NCBI RefSeq assembly: GCF_007827555.1 | Contig: NZ_VISS01000026.1 | Coordinates: 1 to 58,803 of the forward strand | Direction: 5' to 3' | Source of the DNA: Aeribacillus composti | GTDB lineage: Bacteria > Bacillota > Bacilli > Bacillales > Aeribacillaceae | Length of the DNA: 58,803 nucleotides | Shown here: positions 34,621 to 44,917 of the stretch, piece after piece | Position numbering within the stretch: position 1 is the first letter of the stretch | How the letters are laid out: the number at the start of each line of letters is the position of its first letter | Position numbers and translations under genes: made by a program | The notes under the pieces: model-generated | What the model was told of the DNA's origin: nothing | What the model saw: the letters and a program-made list of their open reading frames with translations, nothing else | Databases searched by the model: none

Positions 34621-36252
34621 ATGAATCATGTGAAATGTGAATGCGGTCATGTAAATCCGTTCGGTACTGTGCTGTGTGAAAATTGCGGACGGGCCTTGGC
34701 AGCAGAGGGCGAAGGCAATTCGGAAAAACTTCATGATATGCGTTATGACGGAAGTGCCAGACGTTCTCAAACATATAATAAAACGATCGTCGATAAAGTA
34801 TGGAATTTTTTCTCTTCTGTTAAAGTTGGAGTCTGGCTGATTGTGATAACGCTGATCGCATCAGCAATCGGAACGATTTTTCCGCAAGAATTGTACATAC
34901 CTTCCAACGTAACGCCAGAGCAATTTTATAAAGATGAATATGGAATTTTAGGCCAGCTTTATTATCAATTAGGCTTCCACCGCCTATACGGTTCTTGGTG
35001 GTATATGACCTTGATCGCATCGATTGGAATATCGCTTGTGATTTGCTCGCTTGACCGGGTTATTCCACTTTATCGTGCCTTGAAAAATCAAGGTGTGTCT
35101 CGGCACGAGTCTTTTTTGAAAAGACAGCGCCTTTTTAGCGAATCATATGTGGACAATATTGAAAAAAATGTAGAACAAGTTAAAAAAAATTTAACAGCGC
35201 GCCGTTATCGCATTCGAGAAGAAAATGGAAACATTTTGGCAGAGAAAAATCGATTTTCCAGATGGGGTCCGTATGTCAATCATATCGGATTGATTATTTT
35301 TTTAATTGGAGCCATGCTCCGCTTTTTCCCGGGGATGTATGTGGATGAGGTTCTCTGGTTAAGAGAAGGGGAAACGAAAGAAATACCCGGGACAAATGGC
35401 GAGTATTATTTGAAACATCATCAATTCATTTTGGAAACTTATCAAAAGGAAAAAGAAAAAGATGTGTTTCAGGAAGCGATTGACCGTGTCGGCGATGGAA
35501 GCGTAGCTAAAAACTTCCAATCAAATGTGACGCTTTATAAAAAGCAGGGAGACAGCCTGCCGGGTGAAGAACCAAAATTAAAAGAGGTAAAAGACTTCAG
35601 CATTCGCGTCAACGAACCATTGAAATTTGATTCTTATGCTGTCTATCAAGTGAATTACAAGCTGAATGAGTTAAATAAAATGACGTTTGATCTTATCGAT
35701 AAAAAATCGGGGAAAAGCTTCGGGAAAGTTGTCATTGACCTCTTAAATCCAGAAAAGAAATATGATTTAGGAAACGGCTATGCTGTTGAAATTGCCAGCT
35801 ATCTTCCAGATTTTTATTTTGATGACGAAGGCAATCCAGCCACGCGGTCGAGAGTGCCAAACAACCCGGCATTTGTTTTTAAAATGATTGCACCTGACAG
35901 ACCGAAGGGAGAAACGAGTTTCGTTGCCATCCAGCAAACGATTGAACCTAACGAGAATAACAAATACAAAATGAAATTTTCAGGAATTGAAACGAAAAAC
36001 TTAACGGGTCTAGTTGTAAGAAAAGATTTAACTTTATGGGTGCTCGGTGTCGGCGGAGCCATTTTTATGATAGGCTTAATTCAAGGATTGTACTGGCAGC
36101 ATCGCCGCATATGGCTGAAAGCGGATAACGGCAAAATCATGCTGGCGGGGCATACAAACAAAAACTGGTTTGGATTAAAAAATGAATTGGACATCATTTT
36201 GCGCGATACTGAAATTCAAAAGCCTGTTGACCAAAAACAATTAAAAGAATAG
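34621..36252 (+). CDS. resB: Cytochrome c biogenesis protein ResB (CcsB/Ccs1)
   Basis: A 543-residue membrane protein of system II cytochrome c maturation, exporting and attaching heme with ResC. The N-terminus has a zinc-ribbon-like CECGHVNPFGTVLCENCGR (four Cys within residues 5-24), also present in B. subtilis ResB. Membrane helices lie near 66-85, 131-150, 221-240 and 469-490, with a large extracytoplasmic domain between the last two. It lies 16 bp after resA. Confidence 0.94.
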   Translation: MNHVKCECGHVNPFGTVLCENCGRALAAEGEGNSEKLHDMRYDGSARRSQTYNKTIVDKVWNFFSSVKVGVWLIVITLIASAIGTIFPQELYIPSNVTPEQFYKDEYGILGQLYYQLGFHRLYGSWWYMTLIASIGISLVICSLDRVIPLYRALKNQGVSRHESFLKRQRLFSESYVDNIEKNVEQVKKNLTARRYRIREENGNILAEKNRFSRWGPYVNHIGLIIFLIGAMLRFFPGMYVDEVLWLREGETKEIPGTNGEYYLKHHQFILETYQKEKEKDVFQEAIDRVGDGSVAKNFQSNVTLYKKQGDSLPGEEPKLKEVKDFSIRVNEPLKFDSYAVYQVNYKLNELNKMTFDLIDKKSGKSFGKVVIDLLNPEKKYDLGNGYAVEIASYLPDFYFDDEGNPATRSRVPNNPAFVFKMIAPDRPKGETSFVAIQQTIEPNENNKYKMKFSGIETKNLTGLVVRKDLTLWVLGVGGAIFMIGLIQGLYWQHRRIWLKADNGKIMLAGHTNKNWFGLKNELDIILRDTEIQKPVDQKQLKE

Positions 36253-36276
36253 AACCTCATGAAGGAGGGGAAGTTT

Positions 36277-37452
36277 GTGGCTGAACTTAGCAGCACTTTA
36301 TTATACATTGCGTTTATTTTGTATTTAATAGGAACATTCTTTTTTGGCGGTTCCATCCGTGACAAAAGAGGAAAGGATGAAAAAACGAATAGATGGGCGC
36401 GATTAGGCATTGCGGCGGCGATCCTCGGTTTTTTGTCTCAACTGGGATACTTCGTTACGAGATGGATCGCTGCTGGACATGCCCCGGTTTCGAACTTATT
36501 TGAATTCACGACATTCTTTGGTATGATGCTAGTAGGAGCATTTATCATTATTTATTTTATTTATAAGCTGTCTGCACTTGGCTTATTTACATTGCCAGTT
36601 GCACTTTTATTGATTGCATATGCCAGCATGTTTCCGACAGAAATCAGCCCTTTAATACCAGCTCTTCAAAGCGATTGGCTGAAAATCCATGTAACAACAG
36701 CTGCTGCCGGACAAGCTATTTTGGCGATCAGCTTTGTAGCCGGAGTCCTGTATTTAACAAAGGTTGTGGATCAATCAAAAGCAACAAAAAAGACGTTTTG
36801 GCTTGAATTTGTCATGTTTGTATTAGTCACAACACTAGCATTTGTCATTGTCACAACCGTGTTCCGAGCAATGGATTATGAATCAGTGTTTAAATGGATC
36901 GATAAAAATGGACAAGAGGCGGAAATGGAATTTCATTTGCCTGCTCTCGTTGCGCCGCACGAAGGAGAATTGTTGACAAAAGATCGGCTTGCAGGCTTTG
37001 TGGAATTGCCGGCGATTTTATCGGCCAGAAAGGTGAACACTGTTTTATGGTCCACATTTGTAGGACTGATTTTATACGGAGTGATCCGCCTAATATTGAG
37101 AAAGCGTATTTCTGCAGCGTTGCAGCCTTTAGTGAAAAATTTAAATTTGGATGTGGTGGATGAAATTGGCTACCGTTCAGTAGCGATTGGATTCCCAGTA
37201 TTTACGCTAGGTGCTTTAATATTTGCCATGATTTGGGCGCAGATCGCTTGGACCCGATTTTGGGGCTGGGATCCGAAAGAGGTTTGGGCATTGATCACTT
37301 GGCTGTTTTACGCGGCATATCTTCACTTACGGCTTTCGAGAGGATGGCATGGAGAAAAATCAGCATGGCTTGCGGTTATCGGATTTGCGATCATCATGTT
37401 TAATTTAATTTTTGTAAACCTTGTGATAGCTGGTTTACATTCATATGCATAA
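36277..37452 (+). CDS. resC: Cytochrome c biogenesis protein ResC (CcsA)
   Basis: A 391-residue polytopic heme handling protein and partner of ResB. The tryptophan-rich WWD-type heme-binding motif is [20 protein letters not shown] near residue 320, flanked by membrane helices. GTG 36277 is preferred: AAGGAGGGG lies 6-9 bp upstream, while the ATG at 36259 precedes that site. A hairpin follows the gene, separating it from resDE. Confidence 0.94.
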   Translation: MAELSSTLLYIAFILYLIGTFFFGGSIRDKRGKDEKTNRWARLGIAAAILGFLSQLGYFVTRWIAAGHAPVSNLFEFTTFFGMMLVGAFIIIYFIYKLSALGLFTLPVALLLIAYASMFPTEISPLIPALQSDWLKIHVTTAAAGQAILAISFVAGVLYLTKVVDQSKATKKTFWLEFVMFVLVTTLAFVIVTTVFRAMDYESVFKWIDKNGQEAEMEFHLPALVAPHEGELLTKDRLAGFVELPAILSARKVNTVLWSTFVGLILYGVIRLILRKRISAALQPLVKNLNLDVVDEIGYRSVAIGFPVFTLGALIFAMIWAQIAWTRFWGWDPKEVWALITWLFYAAYLHLRLSRGWHGEKSAWLAVIGFAIIMFNLIFVNLVIAGLHSYA

Positions 37453-37460
37453 ACGGATTG

Positions 37461-37519
37461 GCTGACTCATGATACATGCTGGAATTTGGATCATTATCAT
37501 TTGAGTCAGCTCTTTTTTA
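37461..37519 (+). terminator. Hairpin between resC and resD
   Basis: GCTGACTCATGAT at 37461 and ATCATTTGAGTCAGC at the right end pair around a long loop, followed by TCTTTTTT. It likely ends or attenuates resABC transcription, leaving resDE with partly separate expression. Confidence 0.7.
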
Positions 37520-37543
37520 ACCTGATCAAGGGAGGAATAAAAT

Positions 37544-38266
37544 ATGTCAGAGAACCAGGATGTAACGATTTTAGTGGTAGATGATGAAGAAAGAATTCGC
37601 AGGCTTTTGAAAATGTACTTAGAAAGGGAAAATTATCAAATAGATGAGGCGGAAAATGGTGATGAAGCGCTTGAAAAGGCTCTTTGTGTCGATTATGATT
37701 TGATTATTCTGGATATTATGATGCCCGGAATTGACGGAATCGAAGTGTGCAAGCAGCTGAGAGAAAAGAAAGCCACTCCTGTCATTATGCTGACAGCAAA
37801 AGGAGAGGAGGTAAACCGTGTTCAAGGGTTTGAGGTCGGTGCGGACGATTATATTGTAAAACCGTTCAGCCCGAGAGAGGTTGTTTTGCGTGTGAAAGCG
37901 ATTTTAAGAAGGGCGTCACAAACAAGCTATTTAAAAACCGATTCATCGGCGAAAAATGTGATCGTTTTCCCGCACTTAACAATCGATCATGATGCTCATC
38001 GCGTGACGGCCGACGGCAAGGAAGTCAACTTAACCCCGAAAGAGTACGAGCTGCTTTATTTTTTGGCAAAAACTCCTGATAAAGTATACGACCGGGAAAA
38101 GCTGCTGAAGGAAGTATGGCATTACGAATTTTTTGGAGATTTACGAACAGTTGACACTCATGTGAAAAGACTTAGGGAAAAATTAAACAAAGTTTCGCCT
38201 GAAGCCGCCAAAATGATCGTGACTGTTTGGGGTGTCGGCTATAAATTCGAGGTCGTTGAAGAATGA
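37544..38266 (+). CDS. resD: Response regulator ResD
   Basis: A 240-residue OmpR-type regulator of respiration and anaerobic growth. Receiver residues: the acidic pair in VVDDEER, the phosphorylated Asp in [13 protein letters not shown] (about residue 58) and Lys in KPFSPRE. The C-terminal winged helix shows [13 protein letters not shown] and [20 protein letters not shown] precedes ATG 37544. It overlaps resE by 4 bp. Confidence 0.96.
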   Translation: MSENQDVTILVVDDEERIRRLLKMYLERENYQIDEAENGDEALEKALCVDYDLIILDIMMPGIDGIEVCKQLREKKATPVIMLTAKGEEVNRVQGFEVGADDYIVKPFSPREVVLRVKAILRRASQTSYLKTDSSAKNVIVFPHLTIDHDAHRVTADGKEVNLTPKEYELLYFLAKTPDKVYDREKLLKEVWHYEFFGDLRTVDTHVKRLREKLNKVSPEAAKMIVTVWGVGYKFEVVEE

Positions 38267-40029
38267 AATTTTGGAGAAGCGTTGTTGGCAAGCTTTGGAT
38301 GACCATTTTATTTCTTGTGATAGTGGTTCTGTCGATTTTAACCATTTTGCTGCTCGAGTTTATGGAAAATTATCATATAAAAGATGCCGAGCAAAAATTG
38401 ACCCAGCTTGCCAATAAAGCAGCCATTATTATGGAAAATCATCAAAATACACCATTAGCCGGCTCCATCGCAACTGAACTTTCTGATAAACTAACAAGTG
38501 TGTATATCGTTGATGGTGGAAAAACATATTGGCAAAAACAAAATGACGGGGCGGGTGTCGCTCAATATTCATTAAATGAAATCATCAGTGAAAAAGAGCT
38601 GTCAAAAGTATTGGAAGATCAAGAAAAAATCAGCCTTGTAAAAAGCTTTCCGCAAACGAATGATCACAATAAATTCAACAATGAAATGATGATCGTCGGA
38701 GTGCCTTATCAATCTGGAGCGATATTTGTCGTACAATCTTTGTCGGCCATTAATGAAACAACAAAACAAACAACTAAATATATTTTTATGGCAGCATTTA
38801 TAGCTATTATATTAACGACCGTTTTTGCCTTTTTTTTATCAACCCGCATTACTTATCCGCTCCGAAAAATGAGAGAAGTCGCGATTGAAGTGGCGAATGG
38901 AAAATTTGATACGAAAGTTCCGAAGCTGACAAGCGATGAAATTGGTGAATTAGCTGTTGCCTTTAACCAAATGGGCCGGCAGGTGAAATTCCATATTAAC
39001 GCTTTGCGGCAAGAAAAAGAACAGCTTTCAAACATTTTAAGCAGCATGGCCGACGGTGTCATTACGTTAAATATCGATGGAACGATTTTAGTCACAAATC
39101 CTCCTGCTGAACGTTTTTTGCAGGCATGGTATTATGAAAACGGAATGAATCCGAAAAAGGAACATGAGCTTCCGCCGGCTATTGAAGAGCTGTTTAAACG
39201 AGTGACGACGACTCACCGCGAGCAGGTTACTGAGATTACTTTGCAAGGCAGAACATGGGGAGTGATCATGAGCTCTCTTTATAATCAAAATCGTGTTCGA
39301 GGAGCGGTCGTTGTATTGCGCGATATAACGAAGGAAAGACGTCTCGACAAATTAAGAATTGATTTTATTGCCAATGTGTCCCACGAGCTGCGGACGCCTA
39401 TTGCCATGCTGCAAGGATACAGCGAAGCTCTTCGCGATGACATTGCAGGAAGCGAAAAGGAGCGGAAGGAGATTGTTCAGGTTATTTATGACGAATCATT
39501 GCGAATGGGCCGATTGGTGAATGATTTATTGGATTTGGCCAGAATGGAGGCAGGACATATTTCCTTAAATATACAAGATGTCAAATTGAAGCCTTTTATT
39601 GAAAAAATTATTCGCAAATTTCAAGGCATTGCAAAAGAAAAACAGATTCACCTCGAATATTTGCTGAATGTTCAAATGGATTCCTTTTCGTTTGATCCGG
39701 ACCGCATTGAGCAAGTACTGACCAATTTAATTGACAATGCCATCCGCCATACGAGTGCACAAGGATTTGTAAAAGTAATTATTTCAGAAAGCAATGGTTT
39801 AAAAATAGATGTTCAGGACTCAGGAAGCGGAATCAGTGAAGAAGATCTGCCGTTTGTGTTTGAACGCTTTTATAAAGCTGACAAAGCGAGAACGCGCGGA
39901 AGAGCAGGTACGGGTCTTGGGCTTGCCATTGCGAAAAATATTGTCGATGCCCATAAAGGGGTAATACAAGTTCACAGCAAATTAAATGTTGGAACGACAT
40001 TTACCGTACTATTGCCGCAAACATCGTAA
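38263..40029 (+). CDS. resE: Sensor histidine kinase ResE
   Basis: A 588-residue membrane kinase paired with ResD. Two transmembrane helices (about 12-32 and 168-188) flank an extracytoplasmic sensor domain; then HAMP, PAS (about 255-360), the phosphoacceptor His in [14 protein letters not shown] near residue 373, and ATPase boxes: [43 protein letters not shown]. Size and order agree with B. subtilis ResE. Confidence 0.96.
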   Translation: MKFWRSVVGKLWMTILFLVIVVLSILTILLLEFMENYHIKDAEQKLTQLANKAAIIMENHQNTPLAGSIATELSDKLTSVYIVDGGKTYWQKQNDGAGVAQYSLNEIISEKELSKVLEDQEKISLVKSFPQTNDHNKFNNEMMIVGVPYQSGAIFVVQSLSAINETTKQTTKYIFMAAFIAIILTTVFAFFLSTRITYPLRKMREVAIEVANGKFDTKVPKLTSDEIGELAVAFNQMGRQVKFHINALRQEKEQLSNILSSMADGVITLNIDGTILVTNPPAERFLQAWYYENGMNPKKEHELPPAIEELFKRVTTTHREQVTEITLQGRTWGVIMSSLYNQNRVRGAVVVLRDITKERRLDKLRIDFIANVSHELRTPIAMLQGYSEALRDDIAGSEKERKEIVQVIYDESLRMGRLVNDLLDLARMEAGHISLNIQDVKLKPFIEKIIRKFQGIAKEKQIHLEYLLNVQMDSFSFDPDRIEQVLTNLIDNAIRHTSAQGFVKVIISESNGLKIDVQDSGSGISEEDLPFVFERFYKADKARTRGRAGTGLGLAIAKNIVDAHKGVIQVHSKLNVGTTFTVLLPQTS

Positions 40030-40079
40030 AAATTTGCCGATCTTTATTGTTTCACACGTAACAGAAGGGAGGTTTGGCA

Positions 40080-40664
40080 ATGAATTTATATACGCGTACA
40101 GGGGATCAAGGACAGACGAACGTTATTGGTGCGCGCGTCGATAAAGATGATCCAAGGGTGGAAGCTTACGGAACGATTGATGAATTGAACGCTTACATAG
40201 GCTATGCAAGGACGTTTTTAACAGATAAAGCGTTTCAAGATATTTACGAAGAGCTTGAAAAAATTCAGCATCATTTGTTTGATTGTGGATCTGACATAGC
40301 GGTTGTGTACGAAAAACAAAAACATCCGTTTAAAACGACGGAGGATATGATCCATTTTTTAGAGGAACGAATCGATCAATATGTAGAAGAAGCTCCTGCA
40401 TTAGAAAAATTTATTTTGCCCGGAGGAACGGAGGCGGCCAGCGTTTTACATATTGCGAGAACAGCTGCCAGAAGAGCAGAGCGTTTAATCGTTTCTTTAA
40501 TGAAAGAGGTTAAAATTCATCATCCGGTCCTCATTTACATGAACCGTCTGTCTGATTATTTATTTGCTGCTGCTCGGGTTGTAAATTACCGCCTAAACGT
40601 GAAGGATGTCGAATACGAACGAAGCGGGAAGGTGTTCCGGACAAATAATAGCAAAAAAAATTGA
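40080..40664 (+). CDS. PduO-type cob(I)alamin adenosyltransferase
   Basis: A 194-residue ATP:corrinoid adenosyltransferase forming adenosylcobalamin (as B. subtilis YvqK). Characteristic N-terminal ATP site YTRTGDQGQTNVIG (residues 4-17) and the later RTAARRAER-type helix (about 120-130) with PVLIYMNRLSDYLFAAAR. GGGAGG lies 8 bp before ATG 40080. It stands between resE and sigX; no cobalamin-dependent enzyme or B12 riboswitch is visible nearby. Confidence 0.93.
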   Translation: MNLYTRTGDQGQTNVIGARVDKDDPRVEAYGTIDELNAYIGYARTFLTDKAFQDIYEELEKIQHHLFDCGSDIAVVYEKQKHPFKTTEDMIHFLEERIDQYVEEAPALEKFILPGGTEAASVLHIARTAARRAERLIVSLMKEVKIHHPVLIYMNRLSDYLFAAARVVNYRLNVKDVEYERSGKVFRTNNSKKN

Positions 40665-40670
40665 CACCGA

Positions 40671-40700
40671 GGGTCTCTTTTATAAGACCCTTTCTTTTTT
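40671..40700 (+). terminator. Terminator of the adenosyltransferase gene
   Basis: GGGTCTC/AAGACCC-type stem (40671-40690) followed by TTTCTTTTTT. It insulates the sigX promoter 4 bp downstream. Confidence 0.85.
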
Positions 40701-40703
40701 GTT

Positions 40704-40730
40704 TGTAACATGTCATGCGTCTCTTTCGAC
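40704..40730 (+). promoter_or_regulatory. SigX autoregulatory promoter
   Basis: TGTAAC (40704-40709) and CGAC (40727-40730) with exactly 17 bp between, agreeing with the SigX consensus tGtAAC-N17-CGwC. It lies 26 bp before sigX. Confidence 0.8.
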
Positions 40731-40756
40731 AAATATTTTAAACGGAGGGTATGTGC

Positions 40757-41347
40757 ATGGATGAATCGTTTCAAAGATTATACGAAAAATATCATCAAGA
40801 TATTTTTCAGTTTTTATATTATTTGGTGAAGGATCGGGAACAAGCGGAAGATTTGGTGCATGAAGTGTATATAAAAGTTTTAAAATCATACTCGAGCTTT
40901 GAAGGACGAAGCAGTGAAAAAACATGGTTATTTTCCATTGCTCGGCATGTAGCGATTGATTTTTTTCGAAAGCAAAAAACTCTCCGTCAGCGAATAATGG
41001 AAAAATTTGATTTAGATCAAGCACAAATTGCGGATCAAGAGCCCCTCCCGGAAGAAATAGCTTTACAACGAGAAGAAATACAGATGCTATACAAAGCAAT
41101 GAATGACTGTAATGTGAATCAAAGAACCGTTTTAATTTTACGGTTTATAAAAGAATTATCTGTTGCAGAAACAGCCGAGGTGTTGGGGTGGACGGAAAGC
41201 AAAGTCAAAACAACCCAGCATCGGGCTTTAAAAGTGTTAAAAAATTATATAGATAAAGCTATGAAAGAACAAGGTGCCACGAAAGATCAGGGAGCTATGA
41301 CAGAACAGGAGGTAGTTTCAAGTGAAAAACTCTCGGTGGAGCGATGA
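40757..41347 (+). CDS. sigX: ECF sigma factor SigX
   Basis: A 196-residue extracytoplasmic-function sigma factor for envelope modification genes. Region 2: YHQDIFQFLYYLVKDREQAEDLVHEVYIKV and KTWLFSIARHVAIDFFRKQK; region 4: VNQRTVLILRFIKELSVAETAEVLGWTESKVKTTQHRAL. A 25-residue Gln/Glu-rich tail follows. ATG 40757 has GGAGGG about 7 bp upstream; the ATG at 40751 is too close to the site. Its end overlaps rsiX by 26 bp, so sigma and anti-sigma are translated together. Confidence 0.92.
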   Translation: MDESFQRLYEKYHQDIFQFLYYLVKDREQAEDLVHEVYIKVLKSYSSFEGRSSEKTWLFSIARHVAIDFFRKQKTLRQRIMEKFDLDQAQIADQEPLPEEIALQREEIQMLYKAMNDCNVNQRTVLILRFIKELSVAETAEVLGWTESKVKTTQHRALKVLKNYIDKAMKEQGATKDQGAMTEQEVVSSEKLSVER

Positions 41348-42434
41348 ACAAATCAAAAAATGGATAAGCGAGTTTCCAAAAGTAGAAGATTCCCGCAGTT
41401 CATTCGAGATTTGGAACAATATTACCGAGAAAAAAAGAAAAAGAACAATATTGAAATTCATTGTTCCATCAGCTTCGATTGTTGCTTTGACAGCAGCCGT
41501 CACTTTAGTAGTTTTTCCGCTAAGCAACAGCAAAAATGAACAAACCCAATATTCATACAACAAAAAGGCCGAAAACGCAGGAAACAGTCATTTAACCGAA
41601 AGTCAAACGAATGAGGCTTCGCCGAAGTATCGTTCCATAGTTCCAAATTCTTCAACTGAACAAATTATCACAGTAGGGCTTTTAGATGAAAGCAAACAGC
41701 ATGTCGTTCCTCTAAGCTTTAAAGGAAATCAATTCGAGCCTGCCGTCAAGCAAATAAATGACGTCTTAAACAAGATCGATGTGAAACGTTTCAATCTTTC
41801 AGCTTTTGCCTTTCAAGATGCAGACATTTATGAAAGCAAAAGCCGGAATGACGAGGTGATCATAAATTTTGAAAAATTGAATATAAAAGACCGTTTCCAT
41901 AATGAACAAAATTTTAGAGAAGTATTAAAAGAAACATTTCGATGGCAAAATTATAAAAAGGTGCGCTTATTTATAAATGAAAAGCAGCATGTTCCTTCTG
42001 AACATTTTGTTTCCGAATTTCAAATAAAGAAGCTGCTGAAAAAAGCCTATTTCTTGTTTTTCCCTAAAAATAGCAGCAATCCTTTGCTCGTTCCATCAAA
42101 AAATGAATATGAAACAATTGAAGATGCAATGAATGCCATGCAAAAAGGGAAGGAAGACGGTCTTGAACCTTCCATTAATAATTCCGTTAAAATTAAGCAA
42201 TTGAAAAAGGATGATGAACTGCTTACGGTCACTTTTGAAAATGCTTCAAAAATGAAAAACACAGAGCATACTGAAGTTATGCTGGAAGCGATTTTAATGA
42301 CAGCGAAAGAATTCGGCTTTAAGAAAGTGAAGTTCGAAGGCTTTGATGCGAAAAAAATCGGAAATATTGATATTTCAAAACCGGTGGAAGTGCCTTTTTC
42401 GCCTAATTTTATTGACCTGAAAGTTGATGCATAA
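41322..42434 (+). CDS. rsiX: Anti-sigma-X factor RsiX
   Basis: A 370-residue single-pass membrane protein. The N-terminal cytosolic region (about 1-44) should hold SigX. One membrane helix lies at about 45-66 (ILKFIVPSASIVALTAAVTLVVF), and the large extracytoplasmic domain resembles B. subtilis RsiX in size. Start GTG 41322 has CAGGAGG about 8 bp upstream inside sigX. The rest has no recognised domain beyond the RsiX pattern. Confidence 0.85.
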   Translation: MKNSRWSDEQIKKWISEFPKVEDSRSSFEIWNNITEKKRKRTILKFIVPSASIVALTAAVTLVVFPLSNSKNEQTQYSYNKKAENAGNSHLTESQTNEASPKYRSIVPNSSTEQIITVGLLDESKQHVVPLSFKGNQFEPAVKQINDVLNKIDVKRFNLSAFAFQDADIYESKSRNDEVIINFEKLNIKDRFHNEQNFREVLKETFRWQNYKKVRLFINEKQHVPSEHFVSEFQIKKLLKKAYFLFFPKNSSNPLLVPSKNEYETIEDAMNAMQKGKEDGLEPSINNSVKIKQLKKDDELLTVTFENASKMKNTEHTEVMLEAILMTAKEFGFKKVKFEGFDAKKIGNIDISKPVEVPFSPNFIDLKVDA

Positions 42435-42518
42435 CAAAAGGAACGGAAATAGGTCTAAACATAAAGACACCATCATAAATATTGAGAATGTATGAAAGGA
42501 GGAAAGGAGGATGAACGG

Positions 42519-42653
42519 ATGCTGGATTTAATGAGGAGGCTGGGTATTGCCCTAATTATGGGGCTTTTCATCGGTCTTTTGTTTTTGGGAGGATTAAAAA
42601 CAGAGGAGCCAGGAGAGATAAGCCCTCCCAGCACCTTTAAATATTATAAATGA
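42519..42653 (+). CDS. 44-residue single-pass membrane protein
   Basis: Reads MLDLMRRLGIALIMGLFIG followed by LLFLGGLKTEEP and a short Pro/Ser tail. AAAGGAGG lies 8 bp before ATG 42519. Basic residues precede one clear membrane helix (about 8-26). It follows rsiX by 84 bp and its last 10 bp overlap the convergent serA. No homologue recognised; the strong site favours a real gene. Confidence 0.6.
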   Translation: MLDLMRRLGIALIMGLFIGLLFLGGLKTEEPGEISPPSTFKYYK

Positions 42654-44215
42654 ATAGTTTTGGCAGAAACGATGTCATCGAACTGGACTAACGCTTCAAT
42701 AAGCTGATCATCAATCAGTTTATCACAAGTTAAAACCATGATTGCTTCGCCGCCGATGTTTTTACGTCCAACCTGCATTGTTGCGATGTTTACGCCATGG
42801 TCGCCAAGTACTTTTCCGACGCGTCCAATAACACCTGGTTTATCGATGTGTTCTACATATAATACTTCCCCTGCCGGGTAAAAATCGATATCAAAACCGT
42901 TTAAATCAACAATTCGTTCACCGTAGTTTGGAATATACGTTGCTTTTACGGAAAAAGTCCGATGATCTCCATCTACTTGAACAGCGATGCAATTTGCATA
43001 TCCAGAACCGTTTGAAGCAATTTTTTCGCTGAAGCTGATGCCGCGTTCTTTGGCGATGAGGCCAGCATTCACTTCGTTAACAGTTGAATCAACCCGTTCT
43101 CCTAAAAATCCAGCAAGAAATGCTTTCGTAATAAAAGACGTTTCGAGTTCAGCAACCGTTCCTTCGTAAACGATTCCGATATGTTGAACAGGTTCTTTCA
43201 TGTATTGAGAAGCAAGCTGACCCAATTTTTTGGCCAATTTATAAAACGGCTGTATTTTGTCAAATATATCTTTTGTTAATGTTGGTAGATTAATAGAATT
43301 TGTAACAGGTTTTCCATTTAAAAATTTTAATACTTCTTCAGCAACTTGAGAGGCAACGTTTAATTGGGCCTCTTTCGTTGATGCTCCTAGATGCGGTGTA
43401 GCAATGACCTGTTCAAAATCAAGCAGCTTCCGATTTACTGGAGGCTCGACTTCAAATACATCAAGAGCTACGCCTTTTACATGTCCAATTTCTAAATAAT
43501 GAATTAATGCTTCTTCATCGATGATGCCGCCCCGGGCGCAGTTTAATAAATAAACTCCTTTTTTCGTTTTTCCGATATTTTCTTTTCCTAATAAACCTCT
43601 TGTTTCTTTTGTCAATGGTGTATGAACAGTAATGATATCAGCTTGCGCTAAAACTTCATCGAGCTTGCAGCTGTTTACTCCCAATTTTTGCGCCCGGTCT
43701 TTTGTTAAAAATGGATCAAACACCAAGACGTTCATTCCAAAAGCTTTTGCTCTTTTGGCAATTTCGCTGCCGATTCGGCCTAAACCGATGATTCCTAAGC
43801 TTTTGCCGTATAGCTCAGTACCGAGAAAGGCGGAGCGGTTCCATTCACCTGATTTAACGGAAACATTTGCTTGTGGAATATGACGAACAAGCGATGCCAT
43901 CATGGCAAATGTATGCTCGGCAGTTGAAATCGTATTTCCGTCAGGTGCATTAATCACGACAACTCCGTATTTTGTCGCTGCTTCAACATCGATATTATCG
44001 ACTCCGACGCCTGCTCTTGCGACAATTTTTAAATTTGTCATTTTTTGAAGCAGTTCTTCTGTTACTTTCGTTGCACTGCGGACGAGCAGAGCATCATATT
44101 TTTCCAGGTCGTCAACTTCACTTACTTTTTTCTGAACGACATTGATGTTTTCATCGTTCAATAATGGTGCTAATCCATCGCTTGATATTGAGTCAGAAAC
44201 AAGAACATGAAACAT
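42644..44215 (-). CDS. serA: D-3-phosphoglycerate dehydrogenase
   Basis: A 523-residue NAD enzyme for the first step of serine synthesis, the long type with regulatory domains. Catalytic part: NAD motif [14 protein letters not shown] (about 140-155), Arg in [13 protein letters not shown], catalytic His in [12 protein letters not shown]. An intermediate ASB domain covers about 320-445 and an ACT domain the last 75 residues ([23 protein letters not shown]). AGGGGGAT precedes ATG 44215. It has its own SigA promoter. Confidence 0.95.
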   Translation of the reverse strand: MFHVLVSDSISSDGLAPLLNDENINVVQKKVSEVDDLEKYDALLVRSATKVTEELLQKMTNLKIVARAGVGVDNIDVEAATKYGVVVINAPDGNTISTAEHTFAMMASLVRHIPQANVSVKSGEWNRSAFLGTELYGKSLGIIGLGRIGSEIAKRAKAFGMNVLVFDPFLTKDRAQKLGVNSCKLDEVLAQADIITVHTPLTKETRGLLGKENIGKTKKGVYLLNCARGGIIDEEALIHYLEIGHVKGVALDVFEVEPPVNRKLLDFEQVIATPHLGASTKEAQLNVASQVAEEVLKFLNGKPVTNSINLPTLTKDIFDKIQPFYKLAKKLGQLASQYMKEPVQHIGIVYEGTVAELETSFITKAFLAGFLGERVDSTVNEVNAGLIAKERGISFSEKIASNGSGYANCIAVQVDGDHRTFSVKATYIPNYGERIVDLNGFDIDFYPAGEVLYVEHIDKPGVIGRVGKVLGDHGVNIATMQVGRKNIGGEAIMVLTCDKLIDDQLIEALVQFDDIVSAKTIHL

Positions 44216-44268
44216 TTTCTAAGATCCCCCTAGTGAACGAATTAAAAATGAAAACAAAATTTCTGATT

Positions 44269-44297
44269 ATTTTATCTTAACTGATCTATGTTGTCAA
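44269..44297 (-). promoter_or_regulatory. SigA promoter of serA
   Basis: On the minus strand TTGACA (44297-44292) and TAAAAT (44274-44269) are 17 bp apart. The 53-bp stretch to the start codon leaves no room for a T-box leader. Confidence 0.75.
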
Positions 44298-44344
44298 GGT
44301 TCAAAACTTTACAGTTTGAAAACGTTTACTGCGTGTAAAAAGGG

Positions 44345-44379
44345 AAAAAGAGAGTTGCTTCTGAAGAAACAGCTCTCTT
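44345..44379 (-). terminator. Terminator of the pyrophosphatase gene
   Basis: On the minus strand GAGAGCTGTTTC-TTCA-GAAGCAACTCTC is followed by TTTTTCCC, just after the stop at 44386. Confidence 0.75.
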
Positions 44380-44385
44380 TTTTGT

Positions 44386-44883
44386 TTAATTGTTAGATTC
44401 ATTGTATCGTGCGATACATTCGTCAATTAGTTTTGCCGCTGCTTCAGGTCCTTCCCAGCTGCCGATTTCGGTCCGTTTTCCTTCCAAATCTTTGTAACGT
44501 TCAAAGAAATGGGCAATTTCTTTTAATTTGTGCTCCGGCAGATCTTCAATCGATTGAACATGGTCAAAACGAGGATCATCTACAGGAACGCCGATTAATT
44601 TTGCATCTTCTTCACCGCTGTCGATCATGTTTAAATAGCCAATGACACGCGATTCTATGACGCATCCAGGGAAAGTCGGATTGGTGACGATTACGAGAAT
44701 GTCAAGAGGATCGCCGTCAAGTGCTAAAGTATTTTCTAAATAACCGTACTCTGCAGGGTAAAACATAGGCGAATAAAGAACCCGGTCTAGTTTAAAAACG
44801 CCTTTTTCCTTGTCATATTCATATTTGTTTTGGCTTCCTGTCGGAATTTCAATAAAAGCTTCGACAACTTTATTGTTTGCCAT
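44386..44883 (-). CDS. ppa: Class I inorganic pyrophosphatase
   Basis: A 165-residue soluble family I pyrophosphatase that hydrolyses PPi to drive biosynthesis. The signature DGDPLDILV lies near residues 62-70, with other metal ligands in YPAEYGYLENTL, DAKLIGVPVDDPR and the ERYKDLEG segment. ATG 44883 has AGGAGG about 8 bp upstream; the TTG at 44889 is too close. B. subtilis relies on the unrelated class II (DHH) enzyme, whereas thermophilic Bacillaceae carry this class. Confidence 0.95.
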   Translation of the reverse strand: MANNKVVEAFIEIPTGSQNKYEYDKEKGVFKLDRVLYSPMFYPAEYGYLENTLALDGDPLDILVIVTNPTFPGCVIESRVIGYLNMIDSGEEDAKLIGVPVDDPRFDHVQSIEDLPEHKLKEIAHFFERYKDLEGKRTEIGSWEGPEAAAKLIDECIARYNESNN

Positions 44884-44917
44884 CGACAAAATCCTCCTTT
44901 ATTATGTATGCCTTTTT

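Noticed and set aside
44216-44300. T-box or other riboswitch before serA
   Set aside because: Only about 50 bp separate the promoter from the start codon, with no T-box sequence.
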